Source of the DNA: Acetobacteraceae bacterium
Lineage (GTDB): Bacteria > Pseudomonadota > Alphaproteobacteria > Acetobacterales > Acetobacteraceae
Direction of reading: 5' to 3'
Length of the DNA stretch: 5,926 nt
Assembly: GCA_030039695.1 (NCBI GenBank)
Contig: JASHVB010000110.1
Coordinates: 1-5,926, forward strand
Part shown: in pieces, positions 5,789 through 5,926 of the stretch
Layout of the letters: the number at the start of each line of letters is the position of its first letter
How positions within the stretch are numbered: position 1 is the stretch's first letter
The notes under the pieces: generated by a model
Seen by the model: only the letters and a program-made list of their open reading frames with translations
What the model was told of the DNA's origin: nothing
The model's database searches: none
Made by a program: the position numbers and the translations under genes

Positions 5789-5926
5789 ATGCTCGCTCTG
5801 GTCAATACCCCCAAAGGCCCCGCCCCGGTCGAGATTCGCGACGTCCCTGAACCACAGCCGGCACGCAATGAGGCGTTGGTTGGCGTGCATTCCTTCTCCC
5901 TGAACCGCGGTGAGCTGCGTTCCTTC
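5789..5926 (+). CDS. Medium-chain dehydrogenase/reductase (quinone-oxidoreductase-like), N-terminal fragment
   Basis: Forty-six codons are visible before the window ends. The beginning, with the VEIRDVPEPQP segment followed by EALVGVHSFSLNRGELRSF, is the first beta-strands of the GroES-like domain of MDR oxidoreductases. In zinc alcohol dehydrogenases a metal-binding cysteine follows the corresponding strand; here the sequence is LNRGELR, as in zinc-free quinone-oxidoreductase-type members. The full protein should be roughly 320-350 residues, with an NAD(P)H-binding Rossmann domain that is not visible. It is divergent from the ThDP enzyme gene, with 100 bases between the two start codons. It could reduce an aldehyde, enone or quinone; the substrate cannot be inferred from this fragment. 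Confidence 0.85.
   Translation, partial: MLALVNTPKGPAPVEIRDVPEPQPARNEALVGVHSFSLNRGELRSF

Overview
This is a GC-rich window from what is probably a proteobacterium. A fused DctQ-DctM TRAP transporter, the style of the dispersed palindromic repeats and the enzyme types would fit Burkholderiales or Rhizobiales, but nothing here fixes the genus. The window holds three complete genes, all on the minus strand, and two genes cut by its edges, both on the plus strand.

Layout: (1) bases 1-526, plus strand, the C-terminal third or so of a PLP-dependent class I/II aminotransferase. (2) Bases 527-1045, about 520 bases with no convincing gene. They contain hairpins after the aminotransferase stop, a somewhat AT-richer stretch, repeated TGTCGC boxes that may be a relic of a mobile-element end, and a dispersed 'GTCATCCCG...CGGGATGAC' palindrome. 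(3) Bases 1046-3930, minus strand, a two-gene TRAP operon: a periplasmic DctP-type binding protein followed, with a 4-base ATGA overlap, by a fused DctQM membrane protein. (4) Bases 3931-4068, a leader with a strong Shine-Dalgarno, two tandem copies of a 22-base palindrome-containing repeat and a possible promoter. (5) Bases 4069-5688, minus strand, a thiamine-diphosphate enzyme of the acetolactate synthase-like superfamily that is probably not a true acetolactate synthase. (6) Bases 5689-5788, a short divergent intergenic region with a dispersed hairpin repeat overlapping the ribosome binding site of the ThDP gene. (7) From 5789, plus strand, the start of a medium-chain dehydrogenase/reductase (quinone-oxidoreductase-like), cut by the window end.

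Taken together this looks like a small catabolic cluster. A high-affinity secondary transporter would import a carboxylate-bearing substrate. An aminotransferase, a ThDP enzyme acting on 2-oxo acids and an MDR oxidoreductase could form a transamination, decarboxylation and reduction series. The substrate cannot be read from the sequence. I did not find a clearly new biological system. The most interesting points are the repeat-borne hairpin over a ribosome binding site, the tandem operator-like repeats ahead of the TRAP operon and the unassigned chemistry of the ThDP enzyme.
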